A stretch of DNA of 33,718 nt, taken from Pseudomonas sp. GM84 (GTDB lineage Bacteria > Pseudomonadota > Gammaproteobacteria > Pseudomonadales > Pseudomonadaceae). A program made the translations under genes and the position numbers. How positions within the stretch are numbered: the stretch's first letter is position 1; every line of letters starts with the position of its first letter. Below are positions 15,232 to 22,278 of this stretch, in pieces. The notes under the pieces were generated by a model. It was not told the DNA's origin. It saw only the letters and a list, made by a program, of their open reading frames with translations, and did no database searches. The DNA lies in the NCBI RefSeq assembly GCF_000282535.1, contig NZ_AKJC01000328.1:1-33718 (forward strand), given 5' to 3'.

Positions 15232-15969
15232 TCAGATGACAGAAAGTTGGGGGGCTGCTTGAAGGGCGGATTGCAAGCGCAAGGTCAATGTCTCAAGGAT
15301 TGCGTCTTCCTGTTCATGAATGAAGAAATGGCCACCGGGGAACATTTGCAACGAGAAATGGCCGCAGCTTTCCTGCCTCCAGGCCAACAATTGCGCCTCA
15401 CTGGCGCGGTCAGCCTCTGCGCCCAGGACATACAGCGGGCAGGACAACGCAGGCCGCTGACGATAGGCATAACGGCCACAGAGCAGGAAGTCGGCGCGCA
15501 GGATGGGCAGGGTCAGGCTCATCAGTTCATCGTTGGCCAGCACTTCTTCCGGGGTGCCATTGAGCGCGCGCAACTCGCTTTTCAGCGCGTCATCGCTCTT
15601 CGCCTCGCGCCAGTCCTTTCCGTCATAGCCCTCACGCCGGGTTGGCGCCGCCGTGCCACAGGCGAACAGCGCCACCGGCTCCGGGCAACCCAACGCGCGC
15701 AGTTCGTGGGCCAGCTCGAAAGCCAGCAGCGCGCCCAGGCTGTGGCCGAGCAGCGCATAGGGCGCGGCGGTGGCCAGGCGTTGTTCGGCGGCCAGTTGCC
15801 GGGCCAGGGCCTGCAGGTCGGTATGCAACGGTTCGGCCATGCGCGCACCGCGCCCAGGCAGCTCGACCGGGCGCACCTGCAGCCAGGCCGGCAGCTTGCG
15901 CCGCCAGCGGCTGTAGACCATCGCGCTGGCACCGGAATACGGCAGGCACAGCAGGTTGAGGGGGGTCAC
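15232..15969 (-). CDS. Type II thioesterase of the pyoverdine cluster
   Basis: A 245-residue alpha/beta hydrolase of the GrsT type that removes misloaded acyl or aminoacyl groups from peptide-synthetase carrier domains. It has GHSLG (75-79, nucleophile Ser77), a likely acid at Asp187 (GAEADRASE) and catalytic His214 (FPGGHFF). The start codon is GTG overlapping the mbtH stop (GTGA). It is the counterpart of the thioesterase beside the MbtH gene in the P. aeruginosa pyoverdine region (PA2411). Its synthetases are not in this window. Confidence 0.92.
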   Translation of the reverse strand: MTPLNLLCLPYSGASAMVYSRWRRKLPAWLQVRPVELPGRGARMAEPLHTDLQALARQLAAEQRLATAAPYALLGHSLGALLAFELAHELRALGCPEPVALFACGTAAPTRREGYDGKDWREAKSDDALKSELRALNGTPEEVLANDELMSLTLPILRADFLLCGRYAYRQRPALSCPLYVLGAEADRASEAQLLAWRQESCGHFSLQMFPGGHFFIHEQEDAILETLTLRLQSALQAAPQLSVI

Positions 15970-16187
15970 TGGGCGGCGGCTTCGGCCATCTTCTGGCGCA
16001 GGCTCAGAGGGCGCATGTCGGTCCAGACTTCGTCGATGTAGGCCAGGCAGTCCTGCTTCAGGCCTTTCTTGCCCACGGCGCGCCAGCCGTTGGGAATCGC
16101 CTTGTAGTCGGGCCAGATGGAATACTGTTCTTCGTGGTTGACCACTACCTGGAACTGGATATCGTCGCGGTCGAATACGGAAGTCAT
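15966..16187 (-). CDS. MbtH-like protein
   Basis: A 73-residue protein of the MbtH family, a small chaperone-like partner that binds adenylation domains of peptide synthetases. Signature elements are present: [10 protein letters not shown] (17-26), IPNGW (31-35) and [14 protein letters not shown] (50-63). The ATG has AAGGAGA seven bases upstream, and an open frame continuing further upstream is not needed. It is the first gene behind a PvdS-type promoter box, counterpart of PA2412, and is translationally coupled to the thioesterase. Confidence 0.96.
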   Translation of the reverse strand: MTSVFDRDDIQFQVVVNHEEQYSIWPDYKAIPNGWRAVGKKGLKQDCLAYIDEVWTDMRPLSLRQKMAEAAAQ

Positions 16188-16248
16188 TACCTGTCTCCTT
16201 GAATGAGGGATGCCGGTACGCGCTTGGCGTGGGAGGGCTCTCAGGTAG

Positions 16249-16272
16249 ACGTAGGAAGATTCCGAAAAATTA
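16249..16272 (-). promoter_or_regulatory. Iron-starvation promoter box upstream of the mbtH-like gene
   Basis: Read on the minus strand: TAATT (16272-16268), 16 bases, then CGT (16251-16249). It differs from the IS-box consensus TAAAT-N16-CGT at one position, has the right spacing and orientation, and lies 62 bases before the mbtH start. It probably drives mbtH and the thioesterase, and possibly the genes beyond. Confidence 0.7.
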
Positions 16273-16348
16273 GGGGCTCGATTTGAGTCTTGCGGTGGGG
16301 TTGAGATCGAGCGCCACCCCAAAAAGCCCGCCGAACACCCGCCAGCCC

Positions 16349-16750
16349 TCACGCATCCCGCAGCAAGTCATGCGCATCCAGCAACCGAAACGCGACCTCA
16401 GGATTGCGTTCCAACCCTCGCCGAATCGCCGCCGGAATCGACTGCCGGGTCTTGCGGCACAACCCAGGCTGAGCATCGAGTTCGATGACAATCCCGCGCA
16501 TGGTCCGCACTTCGTTGAACCCCGGAGCAATGCGCACACGAATGCCAAGGTTCTCGAACATCCGCACCTGCAGGCGCTGCAGGTCTTCCAGGTCCTTCAC
16601 GTTTTCCAGGCGTTCGACCAGGCGTTTTTCTTCCTGCCGGGTAAGCAGCAGGATGCGTTGGGCCGCTGGCGGGCTCTCGGCCAGGTTTTCTCGGCCGCAG
16701 TCGCAGGCGCCAGGGGGGCACGGTTGGCGTAGAGGTGGAGGTGTGCTCAT
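16349..16750 (-). CDS. Uncharacterised protein with N-terminal Cys cluster and coiled coil
   Basis: A 133-residue protein. The N-terminus [14 protein letters not shown] carries three cysteines in the pattern C-x4-C-x-C, which could bind metal. Then comes a charged helical stretch at about 36-68 ([25 protein letters not shown]) and an alpha/beta tail. I do not recognise the family. The ATG at 16750 has no evident ribosome binding site, so the start is uncertain. It lies upstream of the mbtH promoter box on the same strand, with no sign of belonging to that unit. Confidence 0.55.
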   Translation of the reverse strand: MSTPPPLRQPCPPGACDCGRENLAESPPAAQRILLLTRQEEKRLVERLENVKDLEDLQRLQVRMFENLGIRVRIAPGFNEVRTMRGIVIELDAQPGLCRKTRQSIPAAIRRGLERNPEVAFRLLDAHDLLRDA

Positions 16751-16771
16751 GGGGCAAGCATAGCCTGAACT

Positions 16772-16866
16772 GGCCCTATCGCCGGCAAGCCGGCTCCCAC
16801 AGGTACAGCACCGGTTTCAAGAACGGCGGGGTACCTGTGGGAGCTGGCTTGCCAGCGATAGGGTCC
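16772..16866. repeat. REP pair, CTATCGCCGGCAAGCC variant
   Basis: Inverted copies at 16772-16803 and 16833-16866 have the core CTATCGCCGGCAAGCCGGCTCCCACAGG in place of the TTCGCGGGACAAGCCCGC form seen elsewhere. This is a second subtype of the same REP family. It separates the LysR gene from the small Cys protein. Confidence 0.85.
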
Positions 16867-16920
16867 TTGAGTTCAATGGCATTTGGCTCAGTCCAGACTT
16901 GTCTTACAGCTGACGATCAA

Positions 16921-17805
16921 CTAAAGCTGCGCCAATCGCTCTCGCAGAAACCCGACAAAACCCTGTACCGGCCTCGCCACCTGCCGATGCTGCGGATACA
17001 CCGCCGACAGCTGCAACGCCGGCGGTGCCCAGTCATCCAGCACCGTCACCAGACGCCCATCGGCCAATGCCTGGCCAACGATAAAGGTCGGCAGATAAGT
17101 CACCCCCATCCCGGCTATCGCCGCGTCCCTGAGCAGCTCGCCATTGTTGGCACGCATCCGTCCGGTCACGGCAATGGCCTGCGCCTTTCCAGCGCGAATG
17201 AACTGCCACTGCACCTGCCGTGAATGCCCGTAAGGCAGGCAGTCATGGCCGGACAGTTGTTCGGGCCGCTTCGGCACACCGCGCGTTTGAAGATACCCAG
17301 GGCTCGCGCAGTACACCCGCTCGACACTGGCGATCCGCCGCGCGATCAGGCTGGAATCCTCCAGCGCACCAATGCGCAGTGCCAGGTCGTAACCCTCGCC
17401 GATCAGGTCCACGGCGCGGTCACTGAGGTCCACCTCCACATCCACCTGCGGGTGCAGTTGCAGAAACTCGGTCAACAGGCAGCCCAGGTGCGCCATGGCG
17501 AACGACAGCGGTGCACTCAGTCGCAAGGTGCCGCGCAAGGCCTGGGTCTGACCGCTGATGTCCTGCTCCACCTGCTGCACCTCGCCCAGCAGGCGCAGTG
17601 CCGACTGGTAGTAGTGCTGGCCCAGCGGCGTAGCGTCCAGCCGCCGGGTGGAGCGGTTGAGCAGGCGCACGCCAAGTCGTTCTTCCAGTTGCATCAGGCG
17701 TCGGCTGACCGATTGCTTGGACATGCCCAGGCGGTCGGCGGCGGCGGTGAAGCTGCCGGTCTCCATCACTTGGGCAAAGATGCGCATGTCTTCATAAGGG
17801 TTCAT
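16921..17805 (-). CDS. LysR-family transcriptional regulator
   Basis: A 294-residue LysR-type regulator. The N-terminal winged helix-turn-helix is at residues 1-60 (GSFTAAADRLGMSKQSVSRRLMQLEERLGVRLLNR). A linker helix follows, then the substrate-binding-like effector domain from about 90 (LRLSAPLSFAMAHLGCLL, GYDLALRIG, LPTFIVGQALADGRL). This resembles the DhcR/CrgA-like subgroup. The targets are unknown: the nearest genes are the toxin-immunity pair upstream and a REP element downstream, and no divergent partner gene is present. Confidence 0.9.
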   Translation of the reverse strand: MNPYEDMRIFAQVMETGSFTAAADRLGMSKQSVSRRLMQLEERLGVRLLNRSTRRLDATPLGQHYYQSALRLLGEVQQVEQDISGQTQALRGTLRLSAPLSFAMAHLGCLLTEFLQLHPQVDVEVDLSDRAVDLIGEGYDLALRIGALEDSSLIARRIASVERVYCASPGYLQTRGVPKRPEQLSGHDCLPYGHSRQVQWQFIRAGKAQAIAVTGRMRANNGELLRDAAIAGMGVTYLPTFIVGQALADGRLVTVLDDWAPPALQLSAVYPQHRQVARPVQGFVGFLRERLAQL

Positions 17806-17827
17806 TGTCTTGCTCTTGGTGACAGTC

Positions 17828-17849
17828 AGCCGCTTTATAGCGGCTTTTT
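17828..17849 (+). terminator. Terminator-like hairpin, plus orientation
   Basis: AGCCGCT (17828-17834), loop TTAT, AGCGGCT (17839-17845), then TTTT. The T run follows the stem on the plus strand, where no gene ends nearby. On the minus strand it lies between the immunity-like gene and the LysR start and could still slow transcription into lysR. Confidence 0.4.
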
Positions 17850-17899
17850 CCCATCATTGCAGCACCCTACTCACACAAAGGGCTAGGTTCTCGGAGTTT

Positions 17900-18292
17900 C
17901 TATTTTGGTAGTGGCCCACATGCTTCAATACGTTTGCCATCAGTACGGCTATCGACAGCACCATCTGCCCCGATGTAGACATCGGTATTCGGCCATTTCG
18001 GTTTAACCCGAATGCAGCGCGATTTCCCTCCGTTGTTCCAATTGAACTCCATAAAAAATTGCTCGTTCGGAAAGATGTGTCCTGCGCCACCCGTAGTTTC
18101 ACCCGGGTAGATCTCACCTTTTGAGATGTCGTGCTGAACATTCAAAATGTAACCCAGACGCCCTTGCCCCTTGTCAGAGAAGTGGAAACTCACTTGGGGT
18201 GTGGCGACATACCAAAAGACGATGGGGGCGAGTAATAACACCGCCACCCAGCGCCAGAAATGCCGTTTCGGTTTACTTGCAGACGTGGTCAC
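17900..18292 (-). CDS. Putative immunity protein of the PAAR-toxin pair
   Basis: A 130-residue membrane-anchored protein. The basic N-terminus (KPKRHFWR) precedes one membrane segment (about 13-30, WVAVLLLAPIVFWYVATP), with the remaining 100 residues predicted outside the cytoplasm by the positive-inside rule. The GTG at 18292 is preferred because GGGGAG lies nine bases before it. An ATG at 18301 touches that GGGGAG directly. The start overlaps the effector stop by 20 bases, the usual arrangement of effector and cognate immunity genes. A periplasmic immunity domain would imply that the toxin acts in the periplasm. GC content is low. No family was recognised. Confidence 0.7.
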   Translation of the reverse strand: MTTSASKPKRHFWRWVAVLLLAPIVFWYVATPQVSFHFSDKGQGRLGYILNVQHDISKGEIYPGETTGGAGHIFPNEQFFMEFNWNNGGKSRCIRVKPKWPNTDVYIGADGAVDSRTDGKRIEACGPLPK

Positions 18293-19337
18293 GCGTCCCA
18301 TCTCCCCAGCTTGAACGTGGTAATGCTAAAACTTCGTCCATAAGCATTTGTGCCGTAATTCCGCCGTTTGGGTGCTGCTTGTACAGTTTGATTCCAATGC
18401 TGATGGAGACTCGGTCGCCTATATCGTCCCAAGCCCGCATTCCTTTGATGTCTGCTGAGCGGTGAGGTCCTTTTCGCTCGTCCCACTTCTGAACTTTGCG
18501 AATGGCGTCTGAGGCAATCTGTTCAAGCCCAGCGCCGTCCAGAAGGATGCTTTCAGAAAGGCCACCAACGCGTCCTACATAGCCGTAGTGGATGTTCGAC
18601 CAGATGTCGTAGAAGTAGTCAACTTGACCTTGCTTCTGCCAAGGCCCGCCGAACTGTTGTGCAATAGTCACCTTGTGATCCCATGGCCTATTTTGACCAA
18701 CCCTCTCGGCCCAAAGGGCCATCGCAGCGGCAGTGTTACTAAGCTCCATTGCTCGAAAATCAGGAGGTAGAAGGCGTGCATACCATGGAAGGTTCTGGAA
18801 GCTTGCATTTTCCTCCGCCGCGTCAAAGCTGATGAGCTTCTTCATTTTCAGTACGGATGGATGTGTGATGTTGCGGTTAATTTCCCCGGCGATATAGCTG
18901 GCTACCTGCTCCATCATGTCAGGGTCTTGGCAAGTACCAGGCTTCGGCTTCATTTTTCCTAGCGTAGGTTTGATAGGTGGGGTCAAGCTGGCTTGATCTG
19001 ATGTTGCCGTCTGGCTTGCCTGTAGTGTCGCCGAGGGGTTTGCCGCTTCGCCAGGCCCTCCCAAGGCTATGACGCGGTTTCTCCCCGCTGGGCATTTGCA
19101 CGCCACCAACGCCCCATCAACCACCGCCGGGCGGCCTTGGATCACGAAGTTTTGTACGCCCTCCACGAGCGTTCCGACTTCACCACAGACAGGGCATGGG
19201 GTGGTCTTGTCCTGCACCCGCAACGCTTCACGCCCATGCCCTTTAAATCCAGTGCCGCTGGCCAGACATACGGCCCCTGTAGTGGTGCGGTCCCCATTCA
19301 AGGCCTGGTTCCTGCCTTGGATCCTGAAACGTACCAT
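18273..19337 (-). CDS. PAAR-domain effector with C-terminal polymorphic toxin domain (toxin 44 type)
   Basis: A 354-residue protein. Residues 1-95 are a PAAR domain, the spike tip of type VI secretion: GDRTTTGA, PCPVCG (48-52), GRPAVVDGALVACKCPAG (69-84). Residues 96-140 are a Ser/Thr/Pro-rich linker. Residues 140-354 contain the hallmarks of the Bacterial toxin 44 family: NLPWYARLLPP (182-192), PWDHK (218-222) and DIWSNIHYGYVGRVGG (244-259). The catalytic mechanism of this family is not known to me. GAGGAGA precedes the ATG. No other type VI genes are in the window, so it is an orphan cargo gene using a secretion machine encoded elsewhere. Composition is clearly AT-richer than the genome background (26 G+C in 18301-18360), indicating acquisition. 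Confidence 0.87.
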   Translation of the reverse strand: MVRFRIQGRNQALNGDRTTTGAVCLASGTGFKGHGREALRVQDKTTPCPVCGEVGTLVEGVQNFVIQGRPAVVDGALVACKCPAGRNRVIALGGPGEAANPSATLQASQTATSDQASLTPPIKPTLGKMKPKPGTCQDPDMMEQVASYIAGEINRNITHPSVLKMKKLISFDAAEENASFQNLPWYARLLPPDFRAMELSNTAAAMALWAERVGQNRPWDHKVTIAQQFGGPWQKQGQVDYFYDIWSNIHYGYVGRVGGLSESILLDGAGLEQIASDAIRKVQKWDERKGPHRSADIKGMRAWDDIGDRVSISIGIKLYKQHPNGGITAQMLMDEVLALPRSSWGDGTRDHVCK

Positions 19338-19583
19338 GCGCTATCTCCTCGAGTGAAAGCCGGGAAGCTAGCACCCACAAGAGCAAGAAAATCACCCCAA
19401 AACACAGCAAGAGCGATCCTACAAAACACGCTGAAATGTCCTACAAGCCTCTTCTCCAATAGTCACTTTCAAAGAGACAGTCTTTCACCAAACCACAGAT
19501 TTTTAACGCCCACGCTGACAGTTAAACTTCTCCCATCAACAGCCCAAGCGCCCTCCCGGCCCTGGCTTTCAAGGAGAATCACC
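19338..19583. other. AT-rich intergenic region upstream of effector and pirin genes
   Basis: 246 bases without a supportable gene, AT-richer than the flanks. It must hold the divergent promoters of the PAAR effector (minus) and pirin (plus). An open frame fused to pirin runs across it but lacks coding character. No convincing -35/-10 pair was identified. Confidence 0.5.
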
Positions 19584-20306
19584 ATGCTCACCGTCCGCAA
19601 CGCTAAAGACCGCGGCCTCGCTTTCCATGGCTGGCTGAAATCCTTCCACACCTTTTCCTTCGGCCACTACCGCAACCCCGACGAGCAGGGTTTCTCCGAC
19701 CTGCTGGTGATCAACGACGACCGCGTCATTGCCGGCAAGGGTTTCGGTGAGCACCCGCACCGGGACATGGAAATCTTCTCGTATGTGCTCGAAGGGGCGC
19801 TGGAGCACAAGGACACGTTGGGCACCGGCTCGGTGATCCGCCCGGGTGATGTGCAACTGATGAGCGCCGGGCACGGGGTGGCGCATAGCGAGTTCAACCA
19901 CAGCCAGACCCAGCCGGTGCACTTTCTGCAGATCTGGATCGTGCCTGACGTGAAGGGCGCGACGCCGCGTTACCAGCAGCAGCACTTCAGTGCCGAAGAA
20001 AAGCGCGGCAGGTTGCGGCTGATCATTTCCCCGGATGGCGCGGAGGGGTCATTGCAGGTGCGCCAGGATGCACGGGTGTATGCCGGGCTGTTCGAAGGTG
20101 CGGAGCGGGCGAGCCTGACCTTGCCGGAGAACCGCCATGGCTATGTGCATGTGGCCCGGGGCAGCATCGAGCTCAATGGGCAGGTGCTGAATGAGGGGGA
20201 TGGGGTGCGCATGCGGCAGGAGCGGCTGCTGGAGCTTGCCAATGGCAAGGATGCAGAGGTGCTTGTGTTTGACTTGCGACCGCATGAGTTGCCCGGGATG
20301 CCATGA
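19584..20306 (+). CDS. Pirin family protein (YhhW-like, putative quercetin 2,3-dioxygenase)
   Basis: A 240-residue bicupin. The metal ligands of the YhhW type are all present: His57 and His59 (GEHPHRD), His101 and Glu103 (GVAHSEF). The N-terminal cupin contains FHTFSFGHYRNP and the C-terminal cupin RHGYVHVARGSIELNG. Such proteins can oxidise quercetin in vitro; the physiological substrate is unclear. The start is set by AAGGAG eight bases before the ATG. It is a single gene, followed by a REP pair. Confidence 0.92.
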   Translation: MLTVRNAKDRGLAFHGWLKSFHTFSFGHYRNPDEQGFSDLLVINDDRVIAGKGFGEHPHRDMEIFSYVLEGALEHKDTLGTGSVIRPGDVQLMSAGHGVAHSEFNHSQTQPVHFLQIWIVPDVKGATPRYQQQHFSAEEKRGRLRLIISPDGAEGSLQVRQDARVYAGLFEGAERASLTLPENRHGYVHVARGSIELNGQVLNEGDGVRMRQERLLELANGKDAEVLVFDLRPHELPGMP

Positions 20307-20327
20307 GGGCTGAATGGCGTCAGTGTC

Positions 20328-20424
20328 GGCCTCTTCGCGCGACAAGCCCGCTCCCACAGGTCATACGCTGCTGATGAAATCAGCACCAAACCTGTGGGAG
20401 CGGGCTTGTCCCGCGAAGAGGCCG
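20328..20424. repeat. REP pair between convergent genes
   Basis: Inverted copies GGCCTCTTCGCGCGACAAGC... (20328-20360) and ...GGGCTTGTCCCGCGAAGAGGCC (20391-20424). They lie between the pirin gene and the convergent DUF1330 gene. Confidence 0.9.
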
Positions 20425-20436
20425 GCATTGATCAGC

Positions 20437-20730
20437 TCAGGGCTCGAACCCTTCCACAATGATCACCTCAGCCTTCGCCACCCCTTGCCGGTGGCTGCAG
20501 GCTTCCTGATACAGCTCGGACCGATAACAGGCCACCGCCTGCTCATACGAATCGAACTCGATCACCACGCTGCGCTGCGGGGTCTGCCGCCCTTCCATCG
20601 CCTCGCTACGCCCACCCCGGGCCAGAAACCTGCCGCCAAATGCCGCAAAGGCAGCGGGCGCACGCTGGGTGTACTGCTGGTACTGCTCAGGGTCGGTCAC
20701 GTCCACATGGGCGATCCAATAGGCTTTCAT
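20437..20730 (-). CDS. DUF1330 domain protein
   Basis: A 97-residue dimeric alpha+beta barrel-type protein. Typical DUF1330 features are the start KAYWIAHVDVTDPEQYQQY, a central GGRFLARGG and the VVIEFDSYEQAVACYRSELYQ segment. AGGAG lies upstream of the ATG. Function is unknown for the family. It is divergent from ribBA, with a palindrome in the 78-base gap between them. Confidence 0.92.
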   Translation of the reverse strand: MKAYWIAHVDVTDPEQYQQYTQRAPAAFAAFGGRFLARGGRSEAMEGRQTPQRSVVIEFDSYEQAVACYRSELYQEACSHRQGVAKAEVIIVEGFEP

Positions 20731-20765
20731 CCGCTGCTCTCCTGTTGCAAAACTATTTGTGTATG

Positions 20766-20777
20766 ATGGTATACCAT
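20766..20777. promoter_or_regulatory. Perfect palindrome ATGGTATACCAT, possible operator
   Basis: A 12-base perfect palindrome in the promoter region shared by the DUF1330 and ribBA genes. The GTATAC centre fits the general operator form of GntR-family regulators. ATACCATAA recurs at 22122-22130 upstream of the polyamine ABC operon. Confidence 0.4.
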
Positions 20778-20808
20778 AAAACCACCCCCATCACAGTGAG
20801 CGTGCAGC

Positions 20809-21930
20809 ATGGCTTTCAACACCATCGAAGAACTCCTCGAGGACTACCGGCAAGGCAAGATGGTGCTGCTGGTGGACGACGAAGACCGAGAAAACGAAGG
20901 CGACCTGCTGATCGCCGCCGAGCGCTGTGACGCCCAGGCCATCAACTTCATGGCCCGCGAAGCGCGTGGGCTGATCTGCCTGACCCTGACCGACGAACAC
21001 TGCCAGCGCCTGGGCCTTGAGCAGATGGTGCCGGCCAACGGCAGCGTGTTCAGCACTGCCTTCACCGTGTCGATCGAAGCCGCCAGCGGCGTCACTACCG
21101 GCATCTCCGCCGCCGACCGGGCGCGCACCGTGGCCGCGGCGATGGCCGCCGATGCCCGACCCGAAGACCTGGTGCAGCCCGGCCACATCTTCCCCCTGCG
21201 TGCCCGCGAAGGCGGCGTGCTGACCCGCGCCGGCCACACCGAGGCCGGTTGCGACCTGGCCCGCCTGGCCGGCTTTACCCCGGCTTCGGTGATCGTCGAA
21301 GTGCTCAACGACGACGGCACCATGGCCCGCCGCCCCGACCTTGAAGTGTTCGCCGCCCAACATGGCATCAAGATCGGCACCATCGCCGACCTGATCCACT
21401 ACCGCCTGAGCACCGAGCAGACCATCAAGCGCATCGGCGAGCGCGAGCTGCCGACCGTGCATGGCACCTTCCGCCTGGTGACTTATGAAGACCGCATCGA
21501 AGGCGGTGTGCACATGGCCATGGTGATGGGCGATATCCGCCGCGAGCAGCCGACGCTGGTGCGCGTGCATGTGATCGACCCGCTGCGCGACCTGGTCGGG
21601 GCCGAGTATGCAGGGCCGGCCAACTGGACGTTGTGGGCGGCGCTGCAGAAGGTGGCCGACGAAGGCGTTGGAGTGGTGGTGATCCTGGCCAACCACGAGT
21701 CCTCGCAGGCACTGCTGGAGCGGGTGCCGCAACTGACCCAGCCCGTGCGGCCGTACCAGCGTGGGCAGTCGAAGGTGTATTCGGAGGTCGGGACTGGCGC
21801 GCAGATTCTGCAGGACCTGGGCGTGGGCAAGCTGCGCCACCTGGGGCCGCCGCTCAAGTATGCGGGGCTGGCGGGGTATGAGCTGGAGGTGGTGCAGAGC
21901 ATTCCGTTCGAGCCGTCCTTGGCTACCTGA
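20809..21930 (+). CDS. ribBA: 3,4-dihydroxy-2-butanone 4-phosphate synthase fused to a degenerate GTP cyclohydrolase II domain
   Basis: A 373-residue protein. The N-terminal RibB half (about 1-200), which makes the four-carbon riboflavin precursor from ribulose 5-phosphate, is intact: DEDRENEGD (24-32) and RAGHTEA (140-146). The C-terminal half follows the GTP cyclohydrolase II pattern (VHGTFRLVTYEDR, VRVHVIDPLRDLVG) but the three zinc cysteines are replaced (Asp257, Ala268 and Pro270 by alignment) and the RQEGRG segment reads ANHESSQ. Cyclohydrolase activity is therefore unlikely. Such RibBX proteins are common in proteobacteria. The gene lacks other riboflavin genes nearby and precedes a polyamine-type importer. 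Confidence 0.93.
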   Translation: MAFNTIEELLEDYRQGKMVLLVDDEDRENEGDLLIAAERCDAQAINFMAREARGLICLTLTDEHCQRLGLEQMVPANGSVFSTAFTVSIEAASGVTTGISAADRARTVAAAMAADARPEDLVQPGHIFPLRAREGGVLTRAGHTEAGCDLARLAGFTPASVIVEVLNDDGTMARRPDLEVFAAQHGIKIGTIADLIHYRLSTEQTIKRIGERELPTVHGTFRLVTYEDRIEGGVHMAMVMGDIRREQPTLVRVHVIDPLRDLVGAEYAGPANWTLWAALQKVADEGVGVVVILANHESSQALLERVPQLTQPVRPYQRGQSKVYSEVGTGAQILQDLGVGKLRHLGPPLKYAGLAGYELEVVQSIPFEPSLAT

Positions 21931-21942
21931 ACAGGCGGAGAT

Positions 21943-22032
21943 CTTGTGGGAGCGGGCTTGTCCCGCGAAACAGGCAGCGCGGTGGATGGCACCGGCTTCG
22001 CCGGTGTTCGCGGGGCAAGCCCGCTCCCACAA
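21943..22032. repeat. Composite REP element downstream of ribBA
   Basis: It consists of CTTGTGGGAGCGGGCTTGTCC, a spacer with the small hairpin ACCGGCTTCGCCGGT, and an inverted REP copy ending CCCACAAG. About 65 bases (21966-22031) recur almost unchanged, inverted, at 33653-33718. The remaining gap to 22279 holds an AT-rich palindrome and the ABC operon leader. Confidence 0.88.
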
Positions 22033-22118
22033 GCAAAAGAGATGCTCCCACAGGGGACTGCGCAAGCCCATAGCCCACGGAGTGATGGCCGGTCGCCTTC
22101 CCCTCTTGCGAAAAGTTT

Positions 22119-22141
22119 GGAATACCATAATATGATATCCC
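22119..22141. promoter_or_regulatory. Imperfect 23-base palindrome upstream of the polyamine ABC operon
   Basis: The site begins GGAATACCATAATATG and ends ATATCCC; 18 of 23 positions are symmetric (half-site GGnATAyCATA). It is an AT-rich island about 140 bases before the first ABC gene, a plausible operator. It shares ATACCATAA with the palindrome before ribBA. Confidence 0.4.
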
Positions 22142-22278
22142 GTAGACCTTGAATTCTCAGGCCGCCGCCTAAACTCAAAAACGGCCACCCCACACATTGT
22201 CAGAGCTGCTCCCCGAATACTGTTGGCGGGCGCACACCCAGCCCCGCCTCGAATAACAAAAGCAACGAGGGCGTAACC

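Noticed and set aside
19137..19583. N-terminal extension of the pirin frame
   Set aside because: It is opposite the start of the PAAR gene and across an AT-rich intergenic region. Pirin homologues begin MLTVRNA, with AAGGAG just before the ATG at 19584.
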